DNA of 56,292 nucleotides from an uncultured Eubacteriales bacterium (GCA_910583765.1 CAJTYS010000027.1:1-56292), one strand, 5' to 3'. Counted from the first letter of the stretch, positions 17,570 to 27,316 are shown. The notes: generated by a model from the sequence alone, not told the origin. A program made the numbers and translations.

Positions 17570-18613
17570 TTATTTGCAATTATTCCCTAAAAATTGCCGA
17601 AAAGCGGTAGGAAGCGGGACTCTGCCATGAATTTCACGATCCGCCACCCATTCTAAACCTTCCGCCTCTCTGCCGCATTCCATGTAAAAACACGTCATAT
17701 CCCACTGCACATGGGTGAAAACATGTTTCCGTTCCACCTGTTTTTTCAGCAGCAGCGATCCGCAGCCCCATTCTTCCGCGGTTTTTAGAGCATCCTGCGC
17801 AGTGACAGCGCCAGGAATGTTAGGCAGTTCCCAAAGCCCTGCCAAAAGACCGCTGTCTCCTCGTCTGCGCACTGCCGTCTTTCCCTGGCAGTGAAGAGCG
17901 AAGACTGTATACGTTTCTATTCTCCGGTCTTTTTTCTTGATCTTCACTGGAAGTTCCAGCTGCGTGCCGTTCCTGCGGGCCAGGCAAAACTCTCCTGCCG
18001 GACAGATGCCGCATTTTGGCTTGCCATTTGGGACGCACACTATGGCTCCCAGCTCCATCAGCGCTTGGGTGAACGCACCACAGCCGGTTTGAGGATAAAC
18101 AGCTTCCAGGTCCTGCTTCATCTGCTTTTTCACAGCAGGTTTCAACACATCCTCATAGCTCTCCATGATCCTGGAAAGAACCCTGGTCACGTTCCCATCC
18201 ACGGCCGCCACCGGCTGATCAAAACAAGTGGAAGCAATGGCGCCTGCCGTGTATTCTCCAATGCCGGGAAGACCAAGGATCTCTTTGTACTCCGAAGGAA
18301 ACGCGCCCATGTGTTCTGTGATGATAATTTTTGCCGCCTTCTGCAGGTTCCTGGCCCTGTTGTAATAGCCCAGCCCTTCCCACAGCTTTAGCAGCTTGCT
18401 TTCTTCTGCCTCTGCCAAGGACCGGATGTCAGGAAGCGCCGCTAAAAAACGGGAGTAATATCCCTTTACCGCCTCCACTCTGGTCTGCTGCAGCATGATT
18501 TCTGAAAGCCAGACATGATAAGGCTCTTTGTCTTTTCTCCAAGGCAGGTCTCTGGCGTTTTCCCTGTACCAGGGTATCAATGCTCCAGGAAGCCTGCCAT
18601 ATGTGTTTTCCAT
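17570..18613 (-). CDS. mutY: A/G-specific adenine DNA glycosylase MutY
   Basis: Base-excision repair enzyme that removes adenine mispaired with 8-oxoguanine. At 347 residues it has the usual length. The helix-hairpin-helix LPGIGEYTAGAIAS with the catalytic Asp in AAVDGNV, the N-terminal LSEIMLQQTRVE, and the [4Fe-4S] ligands C-X6-C-X2-C-X5-C (in CVPNGKPKCGICPAGEFC) are all seen. The C-terminal part is the Nudix-like 8-oxoG recognition domain. The gene starts 14 bases after cysK and shares its transcript. Confidence 0.95.
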   Translation of the reverse strand: MENTYGRLPGALIPWYRENARDLPWRKDKEPYHVWLSEIMLQQTRVEAVKGYYSRFLAALPDIRSLAEAEESKLLKLWEGLGYYNRARNLQKAAKIIITEHMGAFPSEYKEILGLPGIGEYTAGAIASTCFDQPVAAVDGNVTRVLSRIMESYEDVLKPAVKKQMKQDLEAVYPQTGCGAFTQALMELGAIVCVPNGKPKCGICPAGEFCLARRNGTQLELPVKIKKKDRRIETYTVFALHCQGKTAVRRRGDSGLLAGLWELPNIPGAVTAQDALKTAEEWGCGSLLLKKQVERKHVFTHVQWDMTCFYMECGREAEGLEWVADREIHGRVPLPTAFRQFLGNNCK

Positions 18614-18627
18614 GTATGTTCGATCCT

Positions 18628-19557
18628 TTATTCTTCAAAGAGCGGCGTGGAAAAATAGCGTTCCGCCGTATCTGGAAGCACTGTGACCACTGTCTTTCCT
18701 TTGCCCAGTTTTTTTGCAAGAGCCAGGGCTGCGGCCACGTTGGTGCCGCTGGAAATGCCGCACATGATCCCCTCCATGCTGGCAAGCTTTTTCGCTGTGT
18801 CAATAGCCTCTTCATCTGTGACAATATAAATGTCATCGTAGATCTCTTTGTTGAGGATCTTGGGGATCACGCCATCGCCAATGCCCATCTGCAAATGCGT
18901 CCCAATGTCGCCGCCTGCGAGGATGGCCGCGTTTTTCGGCTCCACTGCCCAGATTTCCATTCCTGGATTTTGCGCTTTCAGAACTTCACCGATCCCAGTG
19001 ATAGTGCCGCCTGTGCCGATGCCAGAGCAAAAGCCGTGGATGTCGCCTTCCACCTGTTCCATGATTTCCAGGGCCGTGTGATGACGGTGGGCCATAGGAT
19101 TGTTCTCATTTTCAAACTGCTGTGGGACAAAGACCTTTGGGTCTTCCTTTTCCATTTGCAGCGCGGTCCGCAGGCATTCTTCGATACAGTCTCCGATGTT
19201 TCCTTCATCGTGGACCAGCCGGACTTCCGCTCCATAGTGGCGCACCAGCTTTCTTCGTTCTTCGCTCACAGAGTCGGGCATGATGATGATGGTTTTGTAG
19301 CCCTTTACCGCTCCAATCAGGGCCAGGCCGATGCCCTGGTTTCCGCTGGTAGGCTCCACGATGATGGAGTCTTCTTTGACAGCGCCTTGCTTTTCCGCTT
19401 CCAGCAGCATATTGTACGCGGTCCTGGTCTTGATGGAGCCGCCTACGTTCAAGCCTTCAAATTTCACCAGCACCTGGGCGCTGTTTGGATCGTTCATTCT
19501 GTTGAGACGAATCATCGGCGTGTGACCGATGGCTTCCAGTACATTGTTGTGTATCAT
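18628..19557 (-). CDS. cysK: Cysteine synthase (O-acetylserine thiol-lyase)
   Basis: PLP enzyme of 309 residues joining O-acetylserine and sulfide to cysteine. The PLP lysine is in GGSIKTRTA near residue 43, the substrate loop is EPTSGNQGIGLA, the phosphate loop GIGTGGTITGIG, and the C-terminus VLPDTAERYFST is typical. The loop reads GGSIKTR rather than the usual GSVKDR, a deviation also seen in some clostridial enzymes. No serine acetyltransferase is adjacent. A cystathionine beta-synthase-type relative is possible but the length fits CysK. Confidence 0.92.
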   Translation of the reverse strand: MIHNNVLEAIGHTPMIRLNRMNDPNSAQVLVKFEGLNVGGSIKTRTAYNMLLEAEKQGAVKEDSIIVEPTSGNQGIGLALIGAVKGYKTIIIMPDSVSEERRKLVRHYGAEVRLVHDEGNIGDCIEECLRTALQMEKEDPKVFVPQQFENENNPMAHRHHTALEIMEQVEGDIHGFCSGIGTGGTITGIGEVLKAQNPGMEIWAVEPKNAAILAGGDIGTHLQMGIGDGVIPKILNKEIYDDIYIVTDEEAIDTAKKLASMEGIMCGISSGTNVAAALALAKKLGKGKTVVTVLPDTAERYFSTPLFEE

Positions 19558-19594
19558 GCTTTCTATCTTCTTTCTTTATGATTTCATAACCTTT

Positions 19595-19600
19595 ATCATA
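19595..19600 (-). promoter_or_regulatory. Extended -10 promoter of cysK-mutY
   Basis: On the minus strand TGGTATGAT, an extended -10 without a good -35, lies about 40 bases upstream of the cysK ATG. Confidence 0.4.
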
Positions 19601-19631
19601 CCACGTTCCCAGAGATTTTTGTAGATGCTAT

Positions 19632-22379
19632 TTAAAATTCGATCCAACTTCCACCGAATTTGTCTTTTTTCACTGTGATCTGCGTGTCGATCTTTTCTTT
19701 CAGCTCACCCACATGGGAAATGATGCCCACTAAGCGGTTTCCTTCTGTCAGCTGCGTCAAAGCCCTAATAGCCTGCTGGAGGGAATCTTCGTCCAGAGAG
19801 CCAAAGCCTTCGTCCACGAACATGGTGTCCAGCCGGATGCCGCCGGCAGAAGACTGGATCTCATCGGAAAGACCCAGTGCCAGGGAAAGAGACGCTTTGA
19901 AAGACTCTCCGCCGGACAAGGTCTTCACGCTTCTTTGCGTGCCATTGTAATGGTCCACCACATCCATCTCCAAACCGCTTTGACTTTTGTGATTCCCTGT
20001 TTCTTCCCGCCGTCTCAGCTCATATTGGCCGCCGGACATGATCATGAACCTGGTGTTGGCCCTGGCCAGAATCCTATCGAAATAGGTCATCTGCACATAC
20101 GTTTCGATCATGATCTTTTCTTTCCCAGACAAACTGCCGTTAGCAGTCTCGGAAAGAGGCTTCATCCAGGTCCACTCCTGTTCCACCTGCTCCAGCTCTT
20201 TTCCCTTTTCCTGGAACTTTCGCAGAATGTCCCTATTTCGGTCCAAACGGGAGATCGTGTCTTGGATTTCCTGGGAAATCTTTTGTTTTCGCTCCTGCTG
20301 GTCCCGCTGTCTTTCTTTTTCTCGTTCCAAGTCAATAGGCGCCTCCTGCTCCAGTTGTTTTTCCAAAGCTTCGATGCTGCCCTGACATGCCGCTTCTTTC
20401 TCCCTGTGCTGGCTTAAAGTCTGCTCCGCCCTTTTCCAGTTGATTTCCAGTGCTTCCTTATTTTTTGCGCATTGCCTGATCTGGGCTTCCGCCAAGTCGC
20501 TGTTTTCAAATTCTAGGGTCCTGGAAAGCTCTTCTGATTTCCTCCGCAGGCTGCCTGCTGTCTCTGTCAGTGAAATGATGGTTTTTTCCGCATTCACTAA
20601 AGCTGTCTTTTCCTGCTCCAATTTTTGCTGTGTCTTTGGCAGCTCTGTTTCCAGGGTCCTCTTTTTTTCCCTTTGAGAAAGGGCTGCCGCTTTCTCGGCT
20701 TTCAGCTGGGCAAGGCGTTTTTTTGTCTCTGCCATCTTTTCTTCCAGCTTGGCGCCTGCCTCTCCAAGGCCCCATGGCCCCAACTGCTGCTGGATCTGCC
20801 GCATGACCTCCTGCTCCTGGCTTTCTGCCCTGCCTCTGATAGCCGCGGTGTGAGCGCTGGCTTCCCTTTGCTGCTCGGCGGCTTTTTCCCATTCTTTTTT
20901 TGCTTTGTTCACTTGGCTTTCTGTAGGTGCGCCTTCTCCCTGCTGGGCAGGCCGCGGATGATCCATGGAACCGCATACTGGACAAGGCTCGCCTTGTTTC
21001 AGCTCCTTTGCTAAGAGGCCGGCCTGTTCGTCTAAAAAAGCCTTATTTTTTTCATTGTATGCCAGGAGCAGACGTTCTGCTTTATGGGAAGCTTTTTCGT
21101 ATCCTGCCGCTGCCTCTGCCAGTTCTTCCTGTATCTGTTCCAATGCGCACAGCTGGTCTGCCAGATTTTTCAGCTGCCCGCTGGCATCCTCGGCTTTCTG
21201 TCTGCTATTTTCCGCTTTTTCCAGCCGCAGGTCCGCGTCTTTTACAGCCTCCAGCTCTTCCTGCTGCTGGGACAAACCTTTGACCAAGTCCGAAATCTTG
21301 GCTTCGCGGCGCTCTGCCGTTTTTTTCTGTTTCTCCAGCTCCTGCTCCTGCTTTTGCGTCTCCTGGACAAGCTGCCGCAGGCGTTCATAAGCAGGCAGCT
21401 GTTCTGTCAAGGCTTTGATGGTCTCCTCCAATTTCTCCCGTTCTGGGATTTTTGCTTGTTCCTGCTCAAAGGCAGCCAAAGCCTCTGCTTTTTGGTCCTG
21501 TTCCTTTTCCAGCTCGACCCGCTGGAGCTTCAGCTGGTCTTCTGTTTTCTTTCTGGCCTCTCCTTTCCCGATCAGCTGGCTGATGGCCGCTAGTTCTTTC
21601 TCCGTTCGTTCCTGCTCCTGTTTCAGGCTCTGGCACGCCTTTTCATCCTGCCAGATGATGTCTCCCAGCGCTTCCAAAGTCTCTTTCACAGACAGCGCGT
21701 CAGACAGCAGGTCCTTTTGTGCCCCGCCTTTTGGACGCAAGATACCTGATGCGTACTGTTCCAGGCTCTGGTTCAGCTGCTTTTTCTCGCGTTCCAGCTC
21801 ATTGAACCGTTCCCGCAGCTTTTCTTGGAGCGCTTCATATTTTTGGGTCTTGAACAGCTTGCGGAAAATGGCCTTCCGTTCCTCGGTCTTAGCTAAAAGG
21901 AGCTTGAGGAAGTCGCCTTGGGCGATCATGGCGATCTGGGAAAATTGCTCCCTGGTCACGCCCAAGATCTCTTCCACCGCGCCTGTGACTTCTTTGGTCT
22001 TTGTCAGGACCCTGCCGTCCGGGTATCGCAGCTCTGCTTCTGCCTTTTGTTTTGTCAGGCCCTCTCCTCTCTTGGACGGGCGCTGATACTCTGGGGTTCG
22101 CTTGACTGTATAGATTTTTCCTCTGTATGTAAAAGTCAGCTCCACGTAGGTCAGGGTCTTTGGGTCCGCGTATTTGCTGCGGAGCATCCCAGCCTCCCTG
22201 ACATTGCCGCTGGCTTGACCATAGAGCGCATAAGTAATGGCATCGAATATGGTGGTCTTTCCCGCTCCTGTGTCTCCGGTGATCAGGTACAGGCCCTGCT
22301 TTCCCAGCTTGTCCATCTCCAAAGCGATCTCGCCCGCATAAGGTCCAAAAGCGGACATGGTAAGGGTGATCGGTCTCAT
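19632..22379 (-). CDS. sbcC: Exonuclease subunit SbcC (SMC/Rad50-like)
   Basis: Large ATPase of the SbcCD nuclease that cleaves DNA hairpins and blocked ends. From the ATG at 22379, which overlaps the sbcD stop (ATGA), it has 915 residues. Walker A is GDTGAGKTTIFDAI near residue 35, long coiled coils follow, the zinc hook is CPVCGSMDHP in the middle, and the C-terminal ATPase half has LSGGESFKASLSLALGL and Walker B MFVDEGFGSLDEDSL. Length is somewhat below the E. coli protein but normal for Firmicutes. Confidence 0.95.
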   Translation of the reverse strand: MRPITLTMSAFGPYAGEIALEMDKLGKQGLYLITGDTGAGKTTIFDAITYALYGQASGNVREAGMLRSKYADPKTLTYVELTFTYRGKIYTVKRTPEYQRPSKRGEGLTKQKAEAELRYPDGRVLTKTKEVTGAVEEILGVTREQFSQIAMIAQGDFLKLLLAKTEERKAIFRKLFKTQKYEALQEKLRERFNELEREKKQLNQSLEQYASGILRPKGGAQKDLLSDALSVKETLEALGDIIWQDEKACQSLKQEQERTEKELAAISQLIGKGEARKKTEDQLKLQRVELEKEQDQKAEALAAFEQEQAKIPEREKLEETIKALTEQLPAYERLRQLVQETQKQEQELEKQKKTAERREAKISDLVKGLSQQQEELEAVKDADLRLEKAENSRQKAEDASGQLKNLADQLCALEQIQEELAEAAAGYEKASHKAERLLLAYNEKNKAFLDEQAGLLAKELKQGEPCPVCGSMDHPRPAQQGEGAPTESQVNKAKKEWEKAAEQQREASAHTAAIRGRAESQEQEVMRQIQQQLGPWGLGEAGAKLEEKMAETKKRLAQLKAEKAAALSQREKKRTLETELPKTQQKLEQEKTALVNAEKTIISLTETAGSLRRKSEELSRTLEFENSDLAEAQIRQCAKNKEALEINWKRAEQTLSQHREKEAACQGSIEALEKQLEQEAPIDLEREKERQRDQQERKQKISQEIQDTISRLDRNRDILRKFQEKGKELEQVEQEWTWMKPLSETANGSLSGKEKIMIETYVQMTYFDRILARANTRFMIMSGGQYELRRREETGNHKSQSGLEMDVVDHYNGTQRSVKTLSGGESFKASLSLALGLSDEIQSSAGGIRLDTMFVDEGFGSLDEDSLQQAIRALTQLTEGNRLVGIISHVGELKEKIDTQITVKKDKFGGSWIEF

Positions 22380-23512
22380 TGTTCTTCCTCCCATATGGTT
22401 TCCATAAGCTCTGACAAGTATCGTCTCTGCTCCTGATTCAACGCCTGATTGTTCTGCGCTTCATAAAAATCCGCGAACAGTTCCATGGGTGACTGGCTTT
22501 GGAGCGGCCGTTCCACTGGGAGCGCGCCGCTGCTTCTGGTCCGTTTGTTATCGTATTCCAGCTGCATCAAGTTGGGATAAACGGCCCGCAGCCTCCCTAT
22601 GGCTTCTGGCACATCTTCTTCATCTGTGAGAGTGACGTGGAAATAATCCTCTTGGTCCAGGCCTTGGTAAAAGCTTTTTGCCGTCAGCTCCATATAAGTC
22701 CCTCTGATTTTTTTTAAGTCCCGTTTTGGCACAAGAGGCACGGTCCCCACAGTGACGCTTCCCTTTTCCCCCAATTCTACTATGGTGACGGATTTCTGGT
22801 GATTTGCTTCAGAAAAGGAATATTTCAAAGGCGTGCCGCAGTAGCGTATGGTCTCTCTCCCTGCGTTCTGAGGGCCGTGGATATGTCCCAGGGCCACATA
22901 ATCAAAAGCTTGGAACACCTCTGCGTCCACATTGTCCGTGCCGCCCGCTGTCAGTTCTTCTGAATCGCAACGGCTTGCGCCAGTGACGAATTGATGCGTC
23001 ACCAGCACATTGCGCTCCTTGGGGTCAATATCCATCTGACCGATGGCAGCGGCCACAGCATCTGTGTAAGTATGGATTTCCTGCTCCAAAAACAAAGTCC
23101 TAACCTGGGCTGGCTTAAAAAACGGCAGCAGATAAATGTTCACCTTGCCCCATTCATCTTCTAAGGAAACAGGCTCCACCGCGCCTTGATACGCCGGAGA
23201 CACGTACACCTTGCTTTCTTTCATGATCTGGGAAGCAAAGGCCAGCCGCTGGGCCGAATCGTGGTTTCCGCTGATGATGAACACCGGCAGTTTTTTCTGG
23301 GAAAGCCGCACTAAAAATTGATCAAAGAGTTCCACTGCTTCCAATGACGGGATAGGCTTGTCGTAAATGTCGCCTGCCATGAGGATCCCATCCGGCTTCT
23401 GATTTTCTATGATTGTTAGGATCTCGTCCAATATGTATGTTTGGTCCTCCACCATGGAAAATCCGTTCACTTGTTTTCCGATGTGAAGATCTGATAAATG
23501 AATCAGTTTCAT
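22376..23512 (-). CDS. sbcD: Exonuclease subunit SbcD
   Basis: Mn-dependent nuclease subunit of SbcCD, 378 residues. The metallophosphoesterase motifs are HLSDLHIGK at the N-terminus, GDIYDKPIPS, ISGNHDSAQR and VALGHIHGPQ. The ATG follows GGAGG and the stop overlaps the sbcC start, the standard arrangement. Confidence 0.95.
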   Translation of the reverse strand: MKLIHLSDLHIGKQVNGFSMVEDQTYILDEILTIIENQKPDGILMAGDIYDKPIPSLEAVELFDQFLVRLSQKKLPVFIISGNHDSAQRLAFASQIMKESKVYVSPAYQGAVEPVSLEDEWGKVNIYLLPFFKPAQVRTLFLEQEIHTYTDAVAAAIGQMDIDPKERNVLVTHQFVTGASRCDSEELTAGGTDNVDAEVFQAFDYVALGHIHGPQNAGRETIRYCGTPLKYSFSEANHQKSVTIVELGEKGSVTVGTVPLVPKRDLKKIRGTYMELTAKSFYQGLDQEDYFHVTLTDEEDVPEAIGRLRAVYPNLMQLEYDNKRTRSSGALPVERPLQSQSPMELFADFYEAQNNQALNQEQRRYLSELMETIWEEEQ

Positions 23513-23604
23513 AAAGCCTCCTTTTTTGCCGCGTTATGTTTTATTGTAACATAGATTCAGCTGGAAGTGGCACCAGGAGTTTGGAAAAAATTTTCATTTT
23601 TCGC

Positions 23605-23633
23605 TTCCCATCAGACTTTTATTGTGGTATAAT
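23605..23633 (+). promoter_or_regulatory. Promoter of the citrate synthase gene
   Basis: Consensus -10 TATAAT (23628-23633) preceded by TGG (extended -10); TTCCCA at 23605-23610 with a 17-base spacer is a weak -35. Divergent from sbcD. Confidence 0.65.
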
Positions 23634-23698
23634 AGATTTCTTAACAAACTGTTGCTTAATAACTATTATGTGGTTCATTTTAGATAGGAAAGGAGTAT

Positions 23699-25105
23699 TT
23701 GGATTTGTTCGAGAAGTTAAAAAAAAGACAGAAAGCCAAACACCTGATTGTTGAGGAACCTTCGGGTTTCATTCCTAAAATGGCTCAGGAGCTGGAGTCA
23801 AAAAACGCCATTGACAGCGCGCTTTACACAAAGTACAACGTAAAGCGCGGACTGCGTAATTCCAACGGCACAGGGGTGGTCGTGGGTCTTACCAGGATCG
23901 GTGAAGTGTTAGGTTATGAGGTGAATGAAAATAAGGAAAAAGTACCTATGGAAGGACAGCTTTTTTACAGGGGATACAGCATCGAAGATCTGGTGAAAAA
24001 CTGCATTTCGGAAAACCGTTTTGGATTTGAAGAGGTTACATATTTGCTGATTTTCGGTCAGCTTCCAACGCAAAAACAGCTCAATGATTTCAATACTCTT
24101 TTAGGGGAAAAGAGGGAGCTTCCTACGGGCTTTGCTCGGGACATGATCCTGACAGCGCCTTCTAGGAGCATCATGAACAAGCTGGCCAGAAGCGTGCTGG
24201 CGCTTTATTGCTATGACGATAATCCGGATGACACTTCTGTGGAGAACGTGCTCCGGCAGTCTATCGACCTGATCGGCTATTTCCCAACGCTAATCGCGTA
24301 TTCGTACCAGGCTAAGGCTTCTTCTTTTGATAATAAGAGTCTTCATCTTCATTATCCCATACCAGAGCTGGGCACAGCGGAAAACATCCTGCGGATGATC
24401 CGTCCTGACGGCCATTATACGGAATTGGAGGCCAAGCTTTTGGACATTGCCATGATCCTCCACGCAGAACATGGCGGCGGCAACAATTCGTCCTTCACCA
24501 CGCATCTGATCTCCTCGTCAGGCACAGACACCTATGCAACGATTTCAGCGGCTGTCAGTGCTTTGAAGGGGCCAAAACACGGCGGGGCGAACATTGCTGT
24601 GATCAATATGATCAATGATCTGAAACAAAATGTCAAGGACATCTCCAACCATCGCAAGGTGGAGGAATATCTGGTAAAGGTATTGAAGAAACAGGCCAAC
24701 GACAAGACAGGCTTGGTATATGGAATGGGCCATGCCATATATACCCTTTCCGATCCTCGGGCCAAGGTCTTAAAGGGCATGGCGAAGCAGCTGGCCATCA
24801 GCAAGGATCTGATCGAGGATTTCATGCTCTGTGATTTCATTGAAAAGAAAGTGCCGGAGCTATATGCGGAGATCCATGGCGTGAGCAAGCCAATGCCTGC
24901 TAACGTGGACTTGTATTCTGGGTTCGTCTATAGCGCATTGGATATCCCAACGGACATTGCGACGCCTCTCTTTGCCACGGCTAGGCTTTCCGGCTGGTGC
25001 GCCCACAGGCTGGAGGAGTTGATCGCTGGGAAGAAATTGATGCGGCCTGCATGTACCTGCGTGCAGGAGCATTTGACGTACAAGCCAATCAAAGACAGAA
25101 AATAG
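23699..25105 (+). CDS. Citrate/2-methylcitrate synthase
   Basis: Condenses oxaloacetate and acetyl-CoA to citrate. It has 468 residues and starts with TTG after AAAGGAG (MDLFEKLKKRQ). Family motifs are the N-terminal GQLFYRGYSIEDL, the active-site histidine segment LHAEHGGGNNSSFTT, KGPKHGGAN, and GMGHAIYTLSDPRA with a conserved Asp/Arg further on. It is the si-type enzyme fold, not the Re-citrate synthase found in some clostridia. About 30 residues longer than E. coli GltA at the N-terminus. No other TCA-cycle gene is nearby, so a biosynthetic role (2-oxoglutarate/glutamate) is likely. Confidence 0.92.
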   Translation: MDLFEKLKKRQKAKHLIVEEPSGFIPKMAQELESKNAIDSALYTKYNVKRGLRNSNGTGVVVGLTRIGEVLGYEVNENKEKVPMEGQLFYRGYSIEDLVKNCISENRFGFEEVTYLLIFGQLPTQKQLNDFNTLLGEKRELPTGFARDMILTAPSRSIMNKLARSVLALYCYDDNPDDTSVENVLRQSIDLIGYFPTLIAYSYQAKASSFDNKSLHLHYPIPELGTAENILRMIRPDGHYTELEAKLLDIAMILHAEHGGGNNSSFTTHLISSSGTDTYATISAAVSALKGPKHGGANIAVINMINDLKQNVKDISNHRKVEEYLVKVLKKQANDKTGLVYGMGHAIYTLSDPRAKVLKGMAKQLAISKDLIEDFMLCDFIEKKVPELYAEIHGVSKPMPANVDLYSGFVYSALDIPTDIATPLFATARLSGWCAHRLEELIAGKKLMRPACTCVQEHLTYKPIKDRK

Positions 25106-25125
25106 AAGTCACTATTTATAAAGGA

Positions 25126-25157
25126 GGGGTCTGCCGACATGCGGCAGGCCCCTTTTT
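25126..25157 (+). terminator. Terminator of citrate synthase
   Basis: An 11-bp stem (GGGGTCTGCCG at 25126-25136 with CGGCAGGCCCC at 25142-25152, one G-T wobble), 5-base loop, then TTTTT on the plus strand. Confidence 0.9.
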
Positions 25158-25203
25158 GGTTTATCTCTTATGCTTTTTCAATTCGTTTTTTCTCTTACAA
25201 TGA

Positions 25204-27201
25204 TCAAATATGATTTGCCACTTCGTAAGCGTCCCATATGCCGTACATGATGTTGGCCACTTTTTTCGCGTCTCCCAGCAAATAGAGCTCTGGGACTTCA
25301 AATTCCAGCTCTTTATACAGCGAATCCTCTTCCTTGTAACCCACTGATAAAATCACGGAATCGCAAGGCAGCACCCGCCTTCCTTCTGGTGTTTCCACAG
25401 TCAGCTGGCTGCCATCATAACTAGAGGCCTTACTGTTTGTGATTACCTGGATCTGATGGAAAGGAATGAGACGTTCCAGCATTTCGCTGTTGGCATGGCA
25501 TAACGGTCCACCTGCGGCCAGCAATTTGTCGAGAGCCTCCACAATGGTCACTTGTTTCCCCTGCTGGGCCAGATGCAGGGCGGTTTCGCAGCCTACCAAG
25601 CCGCCGCCCAGGATCACGGTCTTTTCTCCTGGATCCTTTTCCTCCATCAATACCTGTGCCGCTGTGAATACTTTGCTGTCATCTCCCAAAGAAAAGACTT
25701 TCGGTTCAGAGCCCGTGGCAATGATGACCACATCGGCTCCTGCTGCCAAAACATCTTCCTTGGTGACTTTTTTGTTCAAATGTACCGGCACGCCTTGCTG
25801 TTTCAGGGTGTGGGCGAACCAGTCCGCCAAGGCGATGTCATCCTCTTTAAAATCAGGCGCGCCGCCAGGCAGCAGGTTTCCTCCAAGGCGAGAGCCCATT
25901 TCAAAGAGTTCTGGCTTGTGTCCCCGCAGAGCCAGCACCCGGGCGGCCTCGCATCCGGCGACTCCGCCGCCTATGATCATCACGTTCTTTGGAGACAGCA
26001 CCGGGTTCAGCGCCGATGCCCGCTCTCTGCAAGCCTGCGGATTCACAGCGCAGTTGAGCGCGGAATACTCCTGAATCCTACCCATGCAGCCTTCCTGACA
26101 AGAAATACATGGACGAATGTCAGCAAGCCTGCCTGCCCGCAGCTTGTTCACGTAATCCGGATCCGCCAGCAGCGGCCGTCCCAGGCTGATCATGTCCGTG
26201 ACTCCCTGCTCCACTGCCTCCAGCGCCATATCTGGGTCATCCATCCTGCCCGCGCAGAGCACAGGCACGTCCACATTGTCTTTCATCAACTTGGCATAAG
26301 GCCGGTACAAGCCCTTTTCCTGGTACATAGGCGGATGGCTCCACCACCACGAATCATAGGAACCCACATCCGTGTCCAGCGCATCGTAGCCGTATTCCAC
26401 CAGCAGCTTAGCCGCTTCCACGCCTTCCTCCACATCTCTGCCTTTTTCTTCAAATTCTTCTCCTGGCAACGCGCCATCCCGAAAATCCTTGATAAAGCTT
26501 TTCGGACTGTACCGCAGGGCCACAGGGAAATCCTGTCCACAAGTCTTTTTGATTTCTTCCACGATCTCTTTGGCAAAGCGCAGGCGATTTTCTAAACTGC
26601 CGCCATATTCATCCGTTCTCTGATTGAAAAGCGCGATAGCGAACTGGTCGATCAGATACCCTTCATGGACCGCATGAATCTGTACGCCGTCAAAGCCAGC
26701 CCGCTTCGCATTGTAAGCACCCTTTCCAAACTGCTCTACGATCTGATGGATCTCTTCCTTGGTTAATTCCCTGCAGGTTTTATCCAACCATCTGTGGGGG
26801 ATGGGAGAAGGCGCGACAGGCGGAAATTCTCCCAGGTTCGTAGGGATGGTGACTCTGCCAAAGCCACCTGACATCTGCAGGAAGATCTTCGCGCCATAAG
26901 CGTGGACACGCTCTGTCATTTCCCTACCAGTGCGAACAAACTGAACCGGATTGTGCGTGGGACACGGACAGTTGGGCATCCCATGCTCCTCCACCTCATT
27001 GTCCACAAAAGTCACACCAGTAATGATCAGACCCGTGCCGCCCTTGGCCCGCTCCGTGTAATAATCGATCCCCCGCTGGTTAAAGCCGCCCTCTGCGTCA
27101 GCCAGTCCCAAGGGCCCCATGGGAGCCATGGCAAACCGATTCTTAATACGGCAATTACCAATGGTAATCGGGGCAAACAGCTTTTCGTACTTAAAACCCA
27201 T
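25204..27201 (-). CDS. Old-yellow-enzyme family FMN/Fe-S/FAD reductase (FadH/BaiH-like)
   Basis: A 665-residue enoate/dienoyl-CoA-reductase-type flavoenzyme. The N-terminal TIM barrel (FMN) starts LFAPITIGNCRIKNRF and contains IHAVHEGYLIDQF; a [4Fe-4S] motif C-X2-C-X3-C-X11-C lies in CISCQEGCMGRIQ and LNCAVNP near residue 345-365; the C-terminal half has FAD (IIGGGVAGCEAARV) and NAD(P) (ILGGGLVGCETALHL) Rossmann motifs. Relatives include 2,4-dienoyl-CoA reductase, BaiCD/BaiH of bile-acid bacteria and other enoate reductases, so the substrate cannot be assigned. It is divergent from a TetR gene with an operator-like repeat between, suggesting substrate-induced expression. Confidence 0.9.
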   Translation of the reverse strand: MGFKYEKLFAPITIGNCRIKNRFAMAPMGPLGLADAEGGFNQRGIDYYTERAKGGTGLIITGVTFVDNEVEEHGMPNCPCPTHNPVQFVRTGREMTERVHAYGAKIFLQMSGGFGRVTIPTNLGEFPPVAPSPIPHRWLDKTCRELTKEEIHQIVEQFGKGAYNAKRAGFDGVQIHAVHEGYLIDQFAIALFNQRTDEYGGSLENRLRFAKEIVEEIKKTCGQDFPVALRYSPKSFIKDFRDGALPGEEFEEKGRDVEEGVEAAKLLVEYGYDALDTDVGSYDSWWWSHPPMYQEKGLYRPYAKLMKDNVDVPVLCAGRMDDPDMALEAVEQGVTDMISLGRPLLADPDYVNKLRAGRLADIRPCISCQEGCMGRIQEYSALNCAVNPQACRERASALNPVLSPKNVMIIGGGVAGCEAARVLALRGHKPELFEMGSRLGGNLLPGGAPDFKEDDIALADWFAHTLKQQGVPVHLNKKVTKEDVLAAGADVVIIATGSEPKVFSLGDDSKVFTAAQVLMEEKDPGEKTVILGGGLVGCETALHLAQQGKQVTIVEALDKLLAAGGPLCHANSEMLERLIPFHQIQVITNSKASSYDGSQLTVETPEGRRVLPCDSVILSVGYKEEDSLYKELEFEVPELYLLGDAKKVANIMYGIWDAYEVANHI

Positions 27202-27230
27202 AGAATCACCTCCAGATTTCTTGGTTTTAA

Positions 27231-27270
27231 TAGAATTAATTCATCGAACTTATTCATCGAATCAATTCTA
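27231..27270. promoter_or_regulatory. Candidate TetR operator between divergent genes
   Basis: Outer inverted repeat TAGAATT (27231-27237) and AATTCTA (27264-27270), and inside it two direct copies of TTCATCGAA (27240-27248 and 27253-27261, period 13). It lies 30-70 bases upstream of the OYE-type gene and 17 bases upstream of the tetR -35, the right place for a repressor controlling both. Confidence 0.65.
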
Positions 27271-27287
27271 TCATATTAAAGTTCCCA

Positions 27288-27316
27288 TTGCAATCCTTTT
27301 TCTCCTCGGTTACAAT
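27288..27316 (+). promoter_or_regulatory. Promoter of the TetR gene
   Basis: TTGCAA (27288-27293), 17 bases, TACAAT (27311-27316). It lies inside the longest open frame, which supports starting the protein at 27384. Confidence 0.7.

Noticed and set aside
18580..19581. A 333-codon plus-strand frame opposite cysK
   Set aside because: cysK is fully supported by motifs; the antisense protein is His/Phe-rich without any domain.
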